64,000 nucleotides of DNA from Hymenobacter taeanensis. GTDB taxonomy: Bacteria > Bacteroidota > Bacteroidia > Cytophagales > Hymenobacteraceae. Every line of letters starts with the position of its first letter. Position 1 is the stretch's first letter. The notes under the pieces were generated by a model. That model was not told the origin of the DNA and did no database searches. It saw only the letters and a program-made list of their open reading frames with translations. Below are positions 52,096 to 62,817 of this stretch, piece after piece. Both the position numbers and the translations under genes were made by a program. Where the stretch lies: contig NZ_CP053538.1 in NCBI RefSeq assembly GCF_013137895.1, positions 3,937,001 through 4,001,000 on the forward strand, given 5' to 3'.

Positions 52096-54852
52096 TTGAA
52101 CACCCTGCTCGTTATTTGCTTCTCTTTTGGCTACCTGGCCTTGCTGTTTGGGGTGGCCTACGCAGCTGAGCGGCGCTCGGCGGCGCGGCGGAGCTTGGTG
52201 AGCAACCCCTATGTGTACGCCCTCAGCATGGCCGTGTACTGCACCGCCTGGACGTACTACGGCTCAGTTGGCCGGGCCGCGTACTTTGGGTTGGAGTTTG
52301 TTGGGATATACCTGGGGCCTACGCTTATGGCGCCGGTAGCGTGGCTGGTGCTACGCAAAATCATTCGTATCTGCCACGTGCAGCGCCTTACCTCCATCGC
52401 CGATTTTATTTCGGCGCGGTATGGCAAGAGTGCCTCCTTAGGAGCGCTGGTGACGGTGGTGTGCGTGCTGGGGGTAGTGCCCTACATCTCTTTGCAAATC
52501 AAAGCCATTGCCGCCTCCTTTGATATCCTGACCCGCGGGGGGCAGACCTCTATACTAGCGGAAGGTACCGTGGCCAGCAGCTCCGCCCTTATAACCACCG
52601 GCGCCCTGGCTTTCTTCACCATCATCTTTGGAGTGCGCTCCGTGGAGGCCACAGAGCGCCACGAGGGTATGGTGCTGGCCGTAGCCCTGGAAAGCCTGGT
52701 GAAGCTGGTGGCTTTTCTGGCGGCGGGTCTGTTCGTGACGTTTGGCTTGTTCAAAGGGTTCGGCGACGTATTTGAGAAGGCGGCGGCAGTACCTGATCTG
52801 AGCCGCTTATTTACCCTGAAAGGGGCGGGCACCAGCGGTACGCAGTGGTTTACGCTGCTGGTGCTGAGCATGTCGGCCATTCTGCTGCTGCCCCGGCAGT
52901 TTCAGGTTTCGGTGGTGGAGAACGTGAACGAGAACCACCTGCGCAAAGCCATGTGGCTGTTTCCGCTCTACCTCATTATCATTAACCTGTTTGTGCTGCC
53001 CCTGGCGTTCGGCGGCCGCCTGCTGGCGGGCCAGTCCATTGACGCCGATACGTTTGTACTGGCGCTGCCCCTGCAGGCGGGTCACCCGTGGCTAGCCCTA
53101 CTGATTTACCTCGGGGGGTTGTCGGCGGCCAGCAGCATGATCATCGTGGAAACCATTGCCCTGAGCGTGATGATGAGCAACCACCTGCTAATGCCGCTGC
53201 TGGTGCGCCTGCCACCCGCCCGCGCCGAAAGCCCCAGCTGGTTTGCCTATCTGGGCCAGGTGGCCCTGCATAGTCGGCGGTTGGCCGTGGTAGCGGTGCT
53301 GCTCCTGGCCTACGGTTATTACGCGGCGGTAGGCCATCTGCTGCCCCTCGTAAACATTGGGCTGGTGTCGTTTGCGGCCGTGGCGCAGTTTGTGCCGGTG
53401 GTGCTAGGCGGACTTTACTGGAAGGGGGGCACCCGGCAAGGCGCTACGGCGGGCATTCTGGCTGGCTTCGTGGTGTGGTTCTTTACGCTGGTAGTGCCCA
53501 CCATGGTGGGGCCTGATCTGCTGCCGTCTTCAATTCTGGAGCAAGGGTTGGGCGGCTGGAGTGGCTTACGCCCCTTTGCGCTGTTTGGCTTAACTGGCCT
53601 AGACTACCTCTCGCACGGGCTATTCTGGAGCTGGTTTTTCAACGTAGGCCTCTACGTGGGCGTCTCGTTGCTGCGGATGCCCTCGGCGCTGGAGCAGCGG
53701 CTGGCCGAGGAGTTTGTGGGGGTGTTTCATTACCGCACCGGCTTTGAGGGGCCCGCCGGGTGGCAGGCCGGCACCCCGCTCCCCGATGTGCGGGCCCTGC
53801 TTACGGGGTTCCTAGGTAAAAAACGGACCTCCCAGGCCCTGCACGCCTTTGCTGAGCGTTTCCCCGAAGCCCATGTTACCTCCGAGAACGTAGCCCCACC
53901 CCAGGCCGACCCCCGCTTACTGGCCTACGCCGAAAAGCTGCTGGCAGGCAGCATCGGCCCGGCCTCAGCCCGCCTGCTGCTCTCGTCATCGGTGGGGGTG
54001 GAGGATATCAGCTTTGATAACGTAGTGGGCATCTTGCGCGAAAGCCAGCAGCTGCTGGAAGCCAACCGCCAGCTCCAGAAGCAGCAGCGCCAATTGCAGC
54101 GGCTTACAGGCCAGTTACAGGAGGCCTATAACCAATTGCAGGAGCTTGATCAGCATAAAGATGAGTTTCTCTACACCGTTACGCATGAGCTGCGCACCCC
54201 GCTTACCAGCATTCGGGCCCTCTCCGAAATCCTGACCGACAGCCCCGAGATGGAGGAAGAAGAGCGCCACCGCTTTCTGCTCACTATCACGAAAGAATCG
54301 GAGCGGTTGAGCCGGTTGATTACGCTGGTGCTTGATCTGGAGAAGTATGAGTCGGGGATGGCAACGCTGGAAAAGAGCCTGGTAGACGTGCCCGAGGTGC
54401 TGCATGATGCCCTGGAATCGGTGGGCCAGCTCCTGCGCGACAAGCAGATTCAGCTGGATGTGGTGGTGCCCCCGGGCCTACCGCTGCTGTCCGGCGACCG
54501 AGACCGGCTCATGCAGGTGCTGGTGAATTTGCTTTCTAACGCCGTGAAATCGTGCCGGGCCGATGGTAGTGGCCGCATTAGCGTGGTGGCCGAGGCTTCC
54601 GCAGATACGCTCCGCATACGGGTGGAGGACAACGGTAAGGGCATCGACCCGGAGTTTCATCAGCTCATCTTCGACAAGTTCTTCCAGGCCCGCAACCAGA
54701 CCATGCGCAAGCCCGAAGGCTCAGGCCTGGGTCTGGCCATCACCAAGAAAATAGTAGAGCTGCACGCCGGCCGCATCTGGGTAGAAAGCCAGCCCGAGCA
54801 AGGCGCACGCTTCTCCTTTGAATTACCCATTGCAGCCAGCGAGACAAGCTGA
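52096..54852 (+). CDS. SSS transporter-STAC-histidine kinase (CrbS/CbrA-like sensor)
   Basis: 918 residues. TTG is used as the start; the first helix follows at once and no suitable ATG is near. Domains: sodium/solute symporter-like (about 1-540, about 13 helices), STAC (LLAGSIGPASARLLLSSSV onward, about 610-640), coiled coil, HisKA with phospho-acceptor His697 in YTVTHELRTP, and HATPase with the N-box Asn815 and DNGKGI. No PAS domain is obvious, unlike CbrA. In Vibrio and Pseudomonas CrbS senses or transports acetate and controls acs. Here acs follows directly, a strong functional link. A receiver gene is the next cistron. Confidence 0.93.
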   Translation: MNTLLVICFSFGYLALLFGVAYAAERRSAARRSLVSNPYVYALSMAVYCTAWTYYGSVGRAAYFGLEFVGIYLGPTLMAPVAWLVLRKIIRICHVQRLTSIADFISARYGKSASLGALVTVVCVLGVVPYISLQIKAIAASFDILTRGGQTSILAEGTVASSSALITTGALAFFTIIFGVRSVEATERHEGMVLAVALESLVKLVAFLAAGLFVTFGLFKGFGDVFEKAAAVPDLSRLFTLKGAGTSGTQWFTLLVLSMSAILLLPRQFQVSVVENVNENHLRKAMWLFPLYLIIINLFVLPLAFGGRLLAGQSIDADTFVLALPLQAGHPWLALLIYLGGLSAASSMIIVETIALSVMMSNHLLMPLLVRLPPARAESPSWFAYLGQVALHSRRLAVVAVLLLAYGYYAAVGHLLPLVNIGLVSFAAVAQFVPVVLGGLYWKGGTRQGATAGILAGFVVWFFTLVVPTMVGPDLLPSSILEQGLGGWSGLRPFALFGLTGLDYLSHGLFWSWFFNVGLYVGVSLLRMPSALEQRLAEEFVGVFHYRTGFEGPAGWQAGTPLPDVRALLTGFLGKKRTSQALHAFAERFPEAHVTSENVAPPQADPRLLAYAEKLLAGSIGPASARLLLSSSVGVEDISFDNVVGILRESQQLLEANRQLQKQQRQLQRLTGQLQEAYNQLQELDQHKDEFLYTVTHELRTPLTSIRALSEILTDSPEMEEEERHRFLLTITKESERLSRLITLVLDLEKYESGMATLEKSLVDVPEVLHDALESVGQLLRDKQIQLDVVVPPGLPLLSGDRDRLMQVLVNLLSNAVKSCRADGSGRISVVAEASADTLRIRVEDNGKGIDPEFHQLIFDKFFQARNQTMRKPEGSGLGLAITKKIVELHAGRIWVESQPEQGARFSFELPIAASETS

Positions 54853-54937
54853 ATCACCTCGGCCCCTGCGCCTGAAAGCACGGCGCCCGCTGCGGACTGA
54901 AAAATGCCAGATCCTCTCTCGAAAACAACCATTCGTC

Positions 54938-55318
54938 ATGCCTACGACTCCCCACATCCTTATTGTCGATGACGAGCCCAACATTGTCATGTCGCTTGAA
55001 TTTCTCATGCGCAAGAACGGCTACCGCGTAAGTATTGCCCGCAATGGTACTGAGGCACTTGACGCCCTCAAGCAAAGCCCATTTGAGGTGGTGCTGCTTG
55101 ATGTGATGATGCCTGATGTGGATGGGTATGAGGTGTGCCGCCAGCTGCGCCAGCTGCCTGAGCAGCGCCATGCCCGGGTCATTTTTCTGTCGGCTAAAAG
55201 CAAGGAGGCCGATATTCAGAAGGGGTACGAAGCTGGAGCCGACCTCTACATTCCTAAACCGTTCAGCACTCGCCAGCTCATGACTACTATCAAAGAACTC
55301 ATCGGCACGAACGTCTGA
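54938..55318 (+). CDS. Receiver-only response regulator
   Basis: 126 residues, ATG 54938. Acidic pair in IVDDEPN, phosphorylated Asp55 in LLDVMMP, Ser/Lys in LSAKSKE and the conserved Lys in YIPKPF. The receiver fold fills the whole protein, so there is no DNA-binding or enzymatic output, unlike CrbR (LuxR-type HTH) or CbrB. It is the next cistron after the SSS kinase (86 bp) and just before acs (46 bp). It may act by binding another protein, such as a phosphorelay partner or a regulator encoded elsewhere; inference. Confidence 0.93.
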   Translation: MPTTPHILIVDDEPNIVMSLEFLMRKNGYRVSIARNGTEALDALKQSPFEVVLLDVMMPDVDGYEVCRQLRQLPEQRHARVIFLSAKSKEADIQKGYEAGADLYIPKPFSTRQLMTTIKELIGTNV

Positions 55319-55364
55319 ACCCACATTATCACACGTACACTACACTTCCTAACTCCCATATCTC

Positions 55365-57290
<1,926 letters not shown>

Positions 57291-57313
57291 CTGGCGCGCC
57301 AGGTACTAGCTAG

Positions 57314-57341
57314 AAAAGCCGGCTCGCAAGAGCCGGCTTTT
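57314..57341 (+). terminator. Rho-independent terminator after acs
   Basis: Perfect 12-bp stem, arms 57314-57325 and 57330-57341, tetraloop GCAA, T-run following. Confidence 0.9.
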
Positions 57342-57601
57342 TTTATCTACTGAAGTAAAATGCGTGTGGTATGAATAGCAGAGGATAATTTTGAGCCACC
57401 GAACTAGTAGAAGACTCTTGCTGGCTACATGTCTGAGTTTGGGTCTGGAGCAGTTGGGCACTAACTGTTGCTAGGCCATCTCGAGAAGCCATAGTGCCGT
57501 TTGCTCTAGGTAAGCGCGATTAGCGCACATTTGTGCTAACGACTGACAAGGTGAAGCGGCAATACGCCGGTTGCCGTGGTCTAACTCTTTCACTCACCAG
57601 T

Positions 57602-58180
57602 ATGGACATTTACCTAGTCAGGCACACTAAAGTGGCCACTGCCCCCGGCATCTGCTACGGCCGCTCCGATGTGGACGTGGCTGCTACGTATGCCGAGGAC
57701 GAAGCCGCTGTGCGCGCCCGCCTGGAGCCAATGGTGTTGGCTGGTTCACTGGTGGCCTACGCAAGCCCCTTGCGCCGCTGCCGCCAACTAGCGGAGGCTC
57801 TGGTGCCGACGGGCCTCATGCTTGACGACCGCCTTATGGAGTACGACTTTGGGCAATGGGAGCTGCAGCCCTGGGATGCGTTACCCGCCCATGAGGTAAA
57901 CCCCTGGATGGCCGATTTTGTGCACGTGCCCGCCCCTGGCGGCGAGACCTTCCAGGCCCTGCACCACCGCGCTACGGCATTCTTGACCGAGGCACTGGCC
58001 ACTGCCGAGCCTGATGCGACGATTGTTATCGTTAGTCATTCGGCCGTTATTCGTAGCCTCCTGTGCCACTGCCTGGGCCTGCCGCTAGCCCATGCCTTCC
58101 GCTTAGATATCGACTATGGCTCCATTACCAAAGTGCGCAACCGCCAAGGGCAGTTCAACGTGGCCTACACAAACGCATAA
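57602..58180 (+). CDS. Histidine phosphatase superfamily protein
   Basis: 192 residues from ATG 57602. The N-terminal catalytic His8 is in LVRHTKV (RHT rather than the usual RHG). The second His is in VSHSAVIRSLL and an acidic residue in DDRLMEYDFGQW. Close in pattern to alpha-ribazole phosphatase (CobC) and other phosphoglycerate mutase-type enzymes. No cobalamin genes are nearby, so the substrate is open. Cytoplasmic. The in-frame upstream part from 57533 is probably untranslated. Confidence 0.87.
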   Translation: MDIYLVRHTKVATAPGICYGRSDVDVAATYAEDEAAVRARLEPMVLAGSLVAYASPLRRCRQLAEALVPTGLMLDDRLMEYDFGQWELQPWDALPAHEVNPWMADFVHVPAPGGETFQALHHRATAFLTEALATAEPDATIVIVSHSAVIRSLLCHCLGLPLAHAFRLDIDYGSITKVRNRQGQFNVAYTNA

Positions 58181-58282
58181 CCCGTGAGAACAAAGCGCTA
58201 GGCCAGTATGGATGGCATCAGAGCACTTGCTTTAGGCGCGGAAAGTTCAGGATACCGGGCTAGGGTATGGCCCAGAATGAAC

Positions 58283-58312
58283 AAGCCCGCCATGAATGAG
58301 CAGGGCGGGCTT
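58283..58312. terminator. Hairpin between converging genes
   Basis: AAGCCCGCC (58283-58291) pairs with GGCGGGCTT (58304-58312), 12-nt loop. Confidence 0.65.
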
Positions 58313-58341
58313 ATAGTTCAAAGGAGCACTACATGAGTGGC

Positions 58342-59625
58342 CTAGATTATGGGAGCGGGGAGTACCGTGCCGATTACCTCCCCGAATCCAAGGCGTAGGC
58401 CATCTTTCTCACAGTAGCCGCGCATCGTTACGGTGTCGCCATCTTGCAGGAACTTGCGCTCCGAGCCATCGGCGAGGGGCACGGGGCGGGTGCCGCGCCA
58501 GGCAAGCTCCAGCATTGAGCCCAACGAATCGGGGGTGGTGCCCGAGATGGTGCCGCTGGCGTACAGGTCGCCTACCTGCAGGTTGCAGCCGTTGGAGGCC
58601 TGGTGCGTGAGCTGCTGGGCCATGCTCCAGTACATAAGGCCGAAGTTGGAGCGGGAAACGGTGGTTTCCAGGCCACCTTCCGGCTGAATTCCTACCTCCA
58701 GGTTAATGTCAAAATTATGCTCATCAAGCTGGCGCAGGTAGAGCAGGGGCTCGGGCTCCTGCACCGGGCCGGCCACCCGGAAGGGCTCCAGCGCATCCAG
58801 CGTTACCACCCACGCCGACACGCTGCTACCGAAGCTCTTGCCCAGGAACGGTCCTAGCGGCACGTACTCCCAGCTCTGAATGTCGCGGGCGCTCCAGTCG
58901 TTGAACAGCACCATCCCGAAGATGTAGTCCTCGGCGTTTTGGATGGGCACTGTGTCGCCGAGTTGAGTGCTGCGGCCTACTACGAAGGCCATTTCCAGCT
59001 CAAAATCAAGCTGCTGCGAGGGGCCGAATGTGGGAGAAGCAGCATCAGGGGCCTTGCGCTGCCCATTGGGGCGCCGGATATCGGTGCCGCTCACCACGAT
59101 GCTGCTGGCCCGACCGTGGTAGCCGATGGGAATGTGACGCCAGTTGGGCAGCAGGGCGTTGGCGGGGTCGCGGAACATCATGCCCACGTTAGTAGCGTGC
59201 TCAATGCTGCTGTAAAAGTCGGTGTAGTTCTGGGGCTTTATGGGGCGCAGCATCCGCACCTCGCTCTGGCGCACCAAGCACTCGTGCATCACCTCATCGG
59301 AGCGTAGTGCATCATTGTCGTGGCGCAGCAGCTCCGAAACGCGCTGCCGCACGGCCCGCCACGCCGGCCGGCCCAGGGCAATAAACTGGTTGAGGCTGCG
59401 GCGGCGAAATATCTTGGGCATCTTCGGCCCCAGGTCCAGGTCCTCAAAAAACCCGAATTGAGCTACGGCATATAAGTCCAGCACATACTCGCCGATGGCC
59501 ACCCCCACGCGCGGCCCACGCTCATCGGTTTCAAATACGCCAAATGGCAGATTCTGAATCGGGAAGTCACTTTCAGGAACAATATCAATCCAGGAGCGGA
59601 GCGCGGGGTCGTTCGGGTTAGCCAT
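58342..59625 (-). CDS. fahA: Fumarylacetoacetase
   Basis: 427 residues. Final step of tyrosine/phenylalanine catabolism: hydrolysis of fumarylacetoacetate to fumarate and acetoacetate. The N-terminal SH3-like domain (about 1-120) precedes the catalytic domain with NYTDFYSSIEHATNVG, VGYHGRASS type segment IPIGYHGRASSIVVSG and the metal-site residues in ELEMAFVVG and NDWSARDIQSWEYVPLGPF. Full length. No other homogentisate-pathway genes are in the window. Cytoplasmic. Confidence 0.96.
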   Translation of the reverse strand: MANPNDPALRSWIDIVPESDFPIQNLPFGVFETDERGPRVGVAIGEYVLDLYAVAQFGFFEDLDLGPKMPKIFRRRSLNQFIALGRPAWRAVRQRVSELLRHDNDALRSDEVMHECLVRQSEVRMLRPIKPQNYTDFYSSIEHATNVGMMFRDPANALLPNWRHIPIGYHGRASSIVVSGTDIRRPNGQRKAPDAASPTFGPSQQLDFELEMAFVVGRSTQLGDTVPIQNAEDYIFGMVLFNDWSARDIQSWEYVPLGPFLGKSFGSSVSAWVVTLDALEPFRVAGPVQEPEPLLYLRQLDEHNFDINLEVGIQPEGGLETTVSRSNFGLMYWSMAQQLTHQASNGCNLQVGDLYASGTISGTTPDSLGSMLELAWRGTRPVPLADGSERKFLQDGDTVTMRGYCEKDGLRLGFGEVIGTVLPAPII

Positions 59626-59781
59626 TGTGGGTTGGGTAGTGGAAGGAGGGGCAAAGGTAGCGGGGCGAGGGGAATGGCAAGTAGATAAGAAGCTTTGGAG
59701 AATGGAAGTGCTACTTGTACCTTTCTTCTCTCTTCTTCAAATGCACTAGCACAGCTAATCCATTTCCAATCGAAAATAATT

Positions 59782-60537
59782 ATGAATCAGTTGATATATA
59801 GTGATTTCGCCCAATCTTGTCTGCAGGATTTAATAGATTTGCAGGATGAATTCAAAAGCGAATACGATATTGAATGGTATGAGAACTGGTTTTATAATCA
59901 ATCTACAGGTTTGCTAACTTTTTCAACTGGGGAAGAAGAAATCAACTTCAAATATTTATCGGTTGGAACTTTTTCTAGACAAACTAATACATGGAAATGG
60001 TCGTGGGATAATGAGAATACTTTACCTACTATAAAAGAGGAAATAATCACTGTAAAGGATTTTGGTTATCAGTCAGAGTTTAGCAAGCTAACCGATGGTT
60101 ATTTTGAAAGTAGTGAGGAAGAGGCGTGGGAATTTACTGCAATAACCGCTAAGCTTACCAACAGTATAGGGGTTTATAGACCCATTTCAGAGCACCTATT
60201 AGTCTTTATGGTTTTGCTAGAATTCGTTGATAAGGAAACTGCGCAAAATATTAAAGATAAATATATTAAATGTGGTACTCATGAATACGGTAGGAGGGCA
60301 TTCATCTGCAATCATTTAAATACCCGTGCCAAAGCAGGTTTTGAAGAATCATTTGAAACCTATGAAAACATGGAGCTTGAAGAAGACGATGATTTTCAAG
60401 CCTGGTGTGATAAGTGTGAGCAGGTAAGGCAAAAAGAGGGCGGATGGAATGATAATTCGATGGCTTTTGCAGATATCAGGCTTGTTTGTGAAAGTTGTTA
60501 TTTCGAAATAAAAGAATTAAATCTTGGGTACAAATAA
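59782..60537 (+). CDS. AT-rich orphan protein with DUF6882-like domain and zinc-ribbon tail
   Basis: 251 residues from ATG 59782 (the frame runs to 59695, but the extension looks untranslated). The coding region is clearly more AT-rich than its neighbours, suggesting horizontal acquisition. The first 150 residues resemble DUF6882 (INFKYLSVGTFSRQTNTWKWSWDNE). The C-terminus has two CxxC pairs, WCDKCE and LVCESCYF, about 27 residues apart, likely a zinc ribbon. Proteins of this kind are often orphans or immunity-like factors of unknown role; none is claimed here. Confidence 0.75.
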   Translation: MNQLIYSDFAQSCLQDLIDLQDEFKSEYDIEWYENWFYNQSTGLLTFSTGEEEINFKYLSVGTFSRQTNTWKWSWDNENTLPTIKEEIITVKDFGYQSEFSKLTDGYFESSEEEAWEFTAITAKLTNSIGVYRPISEHLLVFMVLLEFVDKETAQNIKDKYIKCGTHEYGRRAFICNHLNTRAKAGFEESFETYENMELEEDDDFQAWCDKCEQVRQKEGGWNDNSMAFADIRLVCESCYFEIKELNLGYK

Positions 60538-60584
60538 AGCATAGCATGGGTTTAGCTTAACAAATAGCGTTTGACCTACAGAAA

Positions 60585-60614
60585 AAGCCGGCTCCTCGTA
60601 AGAGAAGCCGGCTT
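60585..60614. terminator. Hairpin between orphan gene and nfu
   Basis: AAGCCGGCTCCTC (60585-60597) pairs with GAGAAGCCGGCTT (60602-60614), tetraloop GTAA, with one mismatch pair. Both neighbours converge on it. Confidence 0.72.
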
Positions 60615-60635
60615 AATATTAAGAGAACTTAGGAA

Positions 60636-60971
60636 TTAAAACTGCGGCGTAGGCACCGGAGCGGGCGAAACGGGGTGGCCGGTTTGACCGGCGGGCTGCT
60701 CGCTCATGGGCGTTACGTTCACGGCTTCTACGGAGCGAATCTCCGGAACAGCCTTTTTCACCGACTCTTCCACGCCGGCTTTCAGCGTCATCGGCGACAT
60801 CGGGCAGGTGCCACAGGCGCCCAGAAGCTCCAGGCGCAGCACCATATCGTCGGTGATTTCCAGCACGCGCACATTGCCTCCGTCGGCAGCCAGGTAGGGC
60901 CGGATGGTATCCAGGGCCTGCTCGATGCGGGGGAGGAGCGGATGTGCTTCGACGGTGGCAGATAAATTCAT
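60636..60971 (-). CDS. NifU-type (Nfu) iron-sulfur scaffold protein
   Basis: 111 residues from ATG 60969-60971. The Nfu domain starts with RIEQALDTIRPYLAADGGNVRVLEI and has the cluster-binding CxxC at Cys53 and Cys56 (GACGTCPMS). It carries or transfers 4Fe-4S clusters to target proteins. The C-terminal Pro/Thr-rich tail (about 95-111) is disordered. The neighbouring Mrp ATPase on the same strand also serves iron-sulfur assembly. Confidence 0.93.
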   Translation of the reverse strand: MNLSATVEAHPLLPRIEQALDTIRPYLAADGGNVRVLEITDDMVLRLELLGACGTCPMSPMTLKAGVEESVKKAVPEIRSVEAVNVTPMSEQPAGQTGHPVSPAPVPTPQF

Positions 60972-61149
60972 GAATCGCGGGGTTTGGGACGGCGCTGATG
61001 GTGCGTTTCCAGGCCCGTGTAAGGAGTGGCCTAGCAAGTAACACCGGGTAAAGATACAGCTATTGACTGTTTAAGAACCAACCAAAAGCTGGCAGGGTAA
61101 GTTCGAGGAGCGTTCAGCGAAGGCCTAAACGCCTGCTAAACCGGTGCAG

Positions 61150-62253
61150 TTACCGGTTCATCTCCACGATATTCGTTTTAGGAGCCACCGCGTTCCGGAT
61201 GCTCACCTGGCGGGCCAGTTCTTCGGCCAACTGCTCGAATACCTCCGCAGCTGGCGTGCCGGTCTGCAAAATGGCAGGTGTGCCCTGGTCGCCGTTTTCG
61301 CGGATGCTCTGCACCAGCGGAATCTGGCCTAGCAGCGGTACCTCGTGCTTCGCGGCGAGACCTTTGCCGCCGCCTTCCCCGAAGATGAAGTACTTGTTAT
61401 CGGGCAGCTCGGCGGGGGTAAACCAGGCCATGTTCTCCACAATGCCCAGAACGGGAACATTGATCTGGGGCAGGCGGAACATTTGCAGGCCTTTCTCGGC
61501 ATCGGCTAGGGCCACTTTTTGCGGCGTGGTTACGATGAGTGAGCCAGTAACGGGCACCGTCTGCACCATGGTCAGGTGGATGTCGGAGGTTCCGGGAGGC
61601 ATGTCGAGGAGCAGGTAGTCCAGCTCGCCCCATTCTACCTCCGTAATGAACTGCTTCAGCGCCGACGATGCCATGGGGCCGCGCCACACAATAGCCGACT
61701 CGGCGGGGGCCAGGAAGCCGATGCTCATCAGCTTTACGCCATGCGCCTCCACGGGCTGAATCAGGTTACGACCCTCCGCAGACTGGTACACGTGCGGGCG
61801 GGCATCTTCTACGCCAAACATCAGTGGCATGCTAGGGCCCGAAATGTCAGCATCAACCAGGCCCACCTTGGCGCCAGATTTGGCCAGGGCAATGGCCAGG
61901 TTAGCCGTAACCGTGCTTTTGCCCACACCACCCTTGCCCGAGGCTATGGCGATAATGTTCTTGACGCCGGGCAGGATGTCGCGGTTCTGGCGCATGGTGG
62001 TCACGCGCGAGGTCATCACAATAACCACTTCAGCGTCTTTGTCTACCATCGTATGGATGGCCCGCTCACAGGCATCGTGAATGAGCTGCTTAAGCGGGCA
62101 GGCCGGGGTGGTAAGAACCACCGTAAACGATACGCGGTTGCCTTCAATTACCACGTCCTCAATCATGTTGAGCGTTACGAGGTCTTTGCCCAGGTCAGGC
62201 TCCTCCACGTAGCTCAGGGCCTTGAGAACGTCTTCTTTGGTGATAGTTGCCAT
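61150..62253 (-). CDS. Mrp/ApbC family P-loop ATPase
   Basis: 367 residues. N-terminal MIP18/DUF59-like domain (about 1-90, with TTPACPLK Cys52), then a P-loop ATPase domain with the deviant Walker A GKGGVGKST starting at residue 106. The 4Fe-4S-bridging CxxC expected after ENMAWF is absent: the segment reads FTPAELPDNKYFIFG and has no Cys, so the classical bridging cluster cannot be bound at that site. Supports iron-sulfur cluster carriage or transfer, together with the Nfu gene 178 bp downstream on the same strand. Confidence 0.93.
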   Translation of the reverse strand: MATITKEDVLKALSYVEEPDLGKDLVTLNMIEDVVIEGNRVSFTVVLTTPACPLKQLIHDACERAIHTMVDKDAEVVIVMTSRVTTMRQNRDILPGVKNIIAIASGKGGVGKSTVTANLAIALAKSGAKVGLVDADISGPSMPLMFGVEDARPHVYQSAEGRNLIQPVEAHGVKLMSIGFLAPAESAIVWRGPMASSALKQFITEVEWGELDYLLLDMPPGTSDIHLTMVQTVPVTGSLIVTTPQKVALADAEKGLQMFRLPQINVPVLGIVENMAWFTPAELPDNKYFIFGEGGGKGLAAKHEVPLLGQIPLVQSIRENGDQGTPAILQTGTPAAEVFEQLAEELARQVSIRNAVAPKTNIVEMNR

Positions 62254-62758
62254 TATATGTCAGTCGGGAAAGTGCAGATGCAAAGCGCAAAGATAACCCG
62301 GAATCAACGCCGGAAGTTGCTTGGAAAGGAACAGTAAAATACACTCCTGGCGTTTAGTGAAAACGAGTGCCACAGGGCTGAGAGATTAGAAGGCATCTGC
62401 CTAAAACCATTATTTCTCTCTATGACGTTATTTCAGCTGTCTCTTCACTAATCAGATACTCAGGTAAAAGCAGTAATCAGCCGGTCTTTTCTGATGAAAC
62501 TGACGCAGTTTAGAAAATCACCCAAGTCAACAGCTTCCTTGCTTTCTGAGAGTTGCTTAGCACCAGCTGGATGGTTATTTAGCAAATGAAGTGATTTAGT
62601 ATTGCCATTGCGGCTATTGCTGCCCCTTACATGTAGGCAGAAATGATCTGCGGCTTAATGAAGGAATGCGCAAGGAGGCCAAATTAGCTGTATTGCAGGT
62701 CAGAAAATGAGTTTAAACAAATATGTTAAGTCTATGCTGGATCTTTTAAGGCTGTAAA
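62254..62758. other. AT-rich gap between mrp and the T9SS cargo gene
   Basis: About 500 bp without coding character. Contains short AT-rich inverted stretches but no RNA gene that I can name. The following hairpin (62759-62809) belongs to the cargo gene. Confidence 0.4.
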
Positions 62759-62809
62759 TGCTTAACATACAAAAGGCTGCCCGTAAGGCAGCCTTTTGTA
62801 TGTTAAGCA
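62759..62809. terminator. 23-bp perfect terminator hairpin
   Basis: Arms 62759-62781 and 62787-62809 are perfectly complementary (TGCTTAACATAC onward) with a 5-nt loop. It ends the T9SS cargo gene on the minus strand. Confidence 0.85.
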
Positions 62810-62817
62810 GCTTTTGA

